From NCBI GenBank assembly GCA_027485615.1, contig JAIXQS010000167.1, positions 1 through 64,000 on the forward strand: a stretch of 64,000 nucleotides of DNA, given 5' to 3'. This DNA is from Verrucomicrobiaceae bacterium. Lineage in GTDB: Bacteria > Verrucomicrobiota > Verrucomicrobiia > Verrucomicrobiales > Akkermansiaceae. Of this stretch, positions 61,523 through 64,000 are shown one piece after another; position 1 is the stretch's first letter; each line of letters opens with the position of its first letter. Both the position numbers and the translations under genes were made by a program. The notes below the pieces were generated by a model. That model did not search any database. It was not told the origin of the DNA and saw only the letters and a list, made by a program, of their open reading frames with translations.

Positions 61523-62224
61523 ATGAACAGTTCTCCCCATATCCTCCGTGATTTCGACCAAGCCATGTCCTCGCTCAAGGGCGAGGTGCTCGGAATGGCC
61601 GCCCTCACCCGCCTGAACCTCGAGCGGGCGATCCGCGCCCTCATGGAGCGCAACGCCGAACTAGCCAACTCGGTAATAGCCGATGACGACGAGATTGATG
61701 AGGCCGAGCGCGTCATCGACCAGCTCGGCATGGATATACTGATGAAATACCACCCCATGGCCACGGACCTGCGTCTCGTCGTTTCCTCGATGAAAATCTC
61801 CATGAACCTGGAGCGCATGGCTGACCATGCGGTGAACATCGCCAAGCGTGCCAAGAAAATCTCCGCCGCCCCGGAGCTCAGCGAGGTGAACCTCATCGAG
61901 CCGCTCTACACCCTCGCCGACCACCTCCTGCGCGACGCGATCTCCTCCTACAGCGACGGCAACGGCCCCCTCGGCGCTTCCTTGCACACGCGCGACAAGG
62001 AGTTGGACAAAATGCACAAGCAGACCACCGCTCATTTCTCCTCCCGCATCGAGGAAACCCAGGGCCGCTGCCAAGAATACCTGCACCTCATTTTCATCGT
62101 CCGGTCGCTCGAGCGCGTCGGCGACCTCGCCGCCAACATCGGCGAGGACGCCGTTTACCTCGAGCACGCGAAAGACCTCCGCCACAAGAGCAAGCTTGAG
62201 CGCGAGATGCCCGATGACGACTGA
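61523..62224 (+). CDS. phoU: phosphate signalling protein PhoU
   Basis: A 233-residue protein of two three-helix PhoU repeats (metal-binding E/D-x3-D/E pattern in ERMADHAVNIAKRA and ERVGDLAANIGEDAV). In characterised systems PhoU links Pst to the PhoR/PhoB two-component system, holding it inactive when phosphate is plentiful. phoR and phoB are not in this window. Confidence 0.96.
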   Translation: MNSSPHILRDFDQAMSSLKGEVLGMAALTRLNLERAIRALMERNAELANSVIADDDEIDEAERVIDQLGMDILMKYHPMATDLRLVVSSMKISMNLERMADHAVNIAKRAKKISAAPELSEVNLIEPLYTLADHLLRDAISSYSDGNGPLGASLHTRDKELDKMHKQTTAHFSSRIEETQGRCQEYLHLIFIVRSLERVGDLAANIGEDAVYLEHAKDLRHKSKLEREMPDDD

Positions 62225-62309
62225 GGCGCGCGGCCCAAAATAACCCGTTTTCTTCCCCTTGAAGTTCCCAAGCGCGTGGGCTACCTAAGGGCGACTCCGC
62301 ACCTGATCC

Positions 62310-62999
62310 ATGAACGCCCTTACCCGCAGCGCCGCCGCCTATTGGAATTCCTCCATCGGAAAAAAACTCGTAGTCGCCGTCACCGGGCTGGCCATGGTGG
62401 TGTTTCTGGCGGGCCACCTCACGGGCAACATGCTCATCTACGCGGGCAAGGAGGCGTTCGATGAATACGCGAAATTCCTCCATGAAGCCGGCCACGGCGC
62501 GCTGATCTGGGTCGCCCGAGCCGGGCTTCTCGTCGTACTCGTCCTCCATGTCTGGGCGACCATCCTTCTGACCCGGGAAAACAAGGCCGCGCGCCAAGCT
62601 TACCAATACAAAGCCACGATCCAAGCCTCGAAGTCCTCGCGGATCATGATCTGGTCCGGCCTCACCGTCCTCGCCTTCATCGTCTTCCACATCCTCCACT
62701 TCACCGTCCGCACGAATTCCCACCTCGCCGAGATCGCGAAGGAATCACCCTATGAAATGGTCATCGCCGGCTTCAGCGGCGGTTTTCTCCAAGCCCTCGT
62801 CGTCCTCTTCTACGTGATCGCCATGACCCTGCTCTGCTCGCACATCAGCCACGGCGTCGCCTCCATGTTCCAGACCCTCGGCTTCCGCTCGAAAAAAGCG
62901 GCGAGCCTCATCCAGTGCATCTCGCTCGGCTACGCGGTGGTCATCTGGGTCGGCTTCGTATCCATACCCGTCGCCATCCTCCTCGGATTCGTGAAATAA
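62310..62999 (+). CDS. sdhC: succinate dehydrogenase cytochrome b subunit
   Basis: A 229-residue membrane protein with five predicted helices of the Bacteroides/Wolinella-type b558 subunit. Heme-ligand candidates are the histidines in [25 protein letters not shown] and SHISHG. It anchors SdhA/SdhB and passes electrons to quinone, here probably menaquinone. Starts the sdh operon, 17 bases before sdhA. Confidence 0.92.
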   Translation: MNALTRSAAAYWNSSIGKKLVVAVTGLAMVVFLAGHLTGNMLIYAGKEAFDEYAKFLHEAGHGALIWVARAGLLVVLVLHVWATILLTRENKAARQAYQYKATIQASKSSRIMIWSGLTVLAFIVFHILHFTVRTNSHLAEIAKESPYEMVIAGFSGGFLQALVVLFYVIAMTLLCSHISHGVASMFQTLGFRSKKAASLIQCISLGYAVVIWVGFVSIPVAILLGFVK

Positions 63000-63016
63000 T
63001 TTTTTCAAACACCGCC

Positions 63017-64000
<984 letters not shown>

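Overview
The window looks like chromosomal DNA of a GC-rich member of Verrucomicrobiota. I base the phylum on family content: a DUF1549/DUF1553 cytochrome-type protein with a DUF1501 partner, two DUF2934 proteins (one with a histone-H1-like tail), an ECF sigma factor coupled to a kinase/PEGA/sulfatase-modifying-factor protein, a DUF6580 membrane protein and a secreted protein with a DGDGLSNFNEW-type calcium-binding repeat. There are no rRNA or tRNA genes, phage genes, insertion sequences or CRISPR arrays that I can see. I would not name a genus.

Layout. 0-16 kb: a lipoprotein, DUF2934 proteins, rlmN, an OmpA/TonB-like envelope protein, a PIN-PhoH ATPase, an AI-2E family permease, the sigma/kinase pair, OsmC, a carboxynorspermidine dehydrogenase-like enzyme, a secreted protein, YebC and DnaN. 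16-21 kb: pyruvate dehydrogenase E1 alpha and beta, a TM2 protein and dihydrolipoyl dehydrogenase, with no E2 gene. 21-33 kb: a MenH-like hydrolase, a secreted transglutaminase-like protein, two toxin-antitoxin pairs, menB, a HAD phosphatase, an ornithine cyclodeaminase family protein and the DUF1501/DUF1553 pair. 33-38 kb: a polyphosphate group (ppk1, a divergent ppx/gppA, ppk2) beside a degenerate 21-bp repeat array. 38-50 kb: a complete urease and urea-uptake island (ureABCEFGD, urtA, a porin-like protein, urtEDCB). 50-62 kb: a SLOG-like protein, nrdR, a fused glycosyltransferase-phosphoesterase, then pstS, pstC, pstA, two pstB genes and phoU. 62-64 kb: sdhC and the start of sdhA.

Two regulatory circuits can be read from the DNA. 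(1) Nitrogen: three -24/-12 (sigma-54 type) promoter matches lie directly upstream of urtB, of the porin-urtA unit and of the small-protein/urease unit, one of them a full consensus match. (2) Phosphate: the palindrome GTGAC-N6-GTCRC lies 38-39 bp upstream of a TAYRAG-like -10 element before the fusion gene, before pstS and before pstC. The fusion gene resembles Agt (glycolipid synthase) joined to PlcP (phospholipase C of the metallophosphatase family), the two enzymes used in phosphate-starvation lipid remodelling. Together with Pst and polyphosphate kinases this suggests a phosphorus-economy programme: take up phosphate, store it, and replace phospholipids with glycolipids when it is scarce.

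Most genes are in compact operons with ATGA or TGATG overlaps. Shine-Dalgarno sequences are mostly weak, so start sites were chosen from family alignment, overlaps and promoter positions. All family assignments are from reading the sequence; no database search was run.
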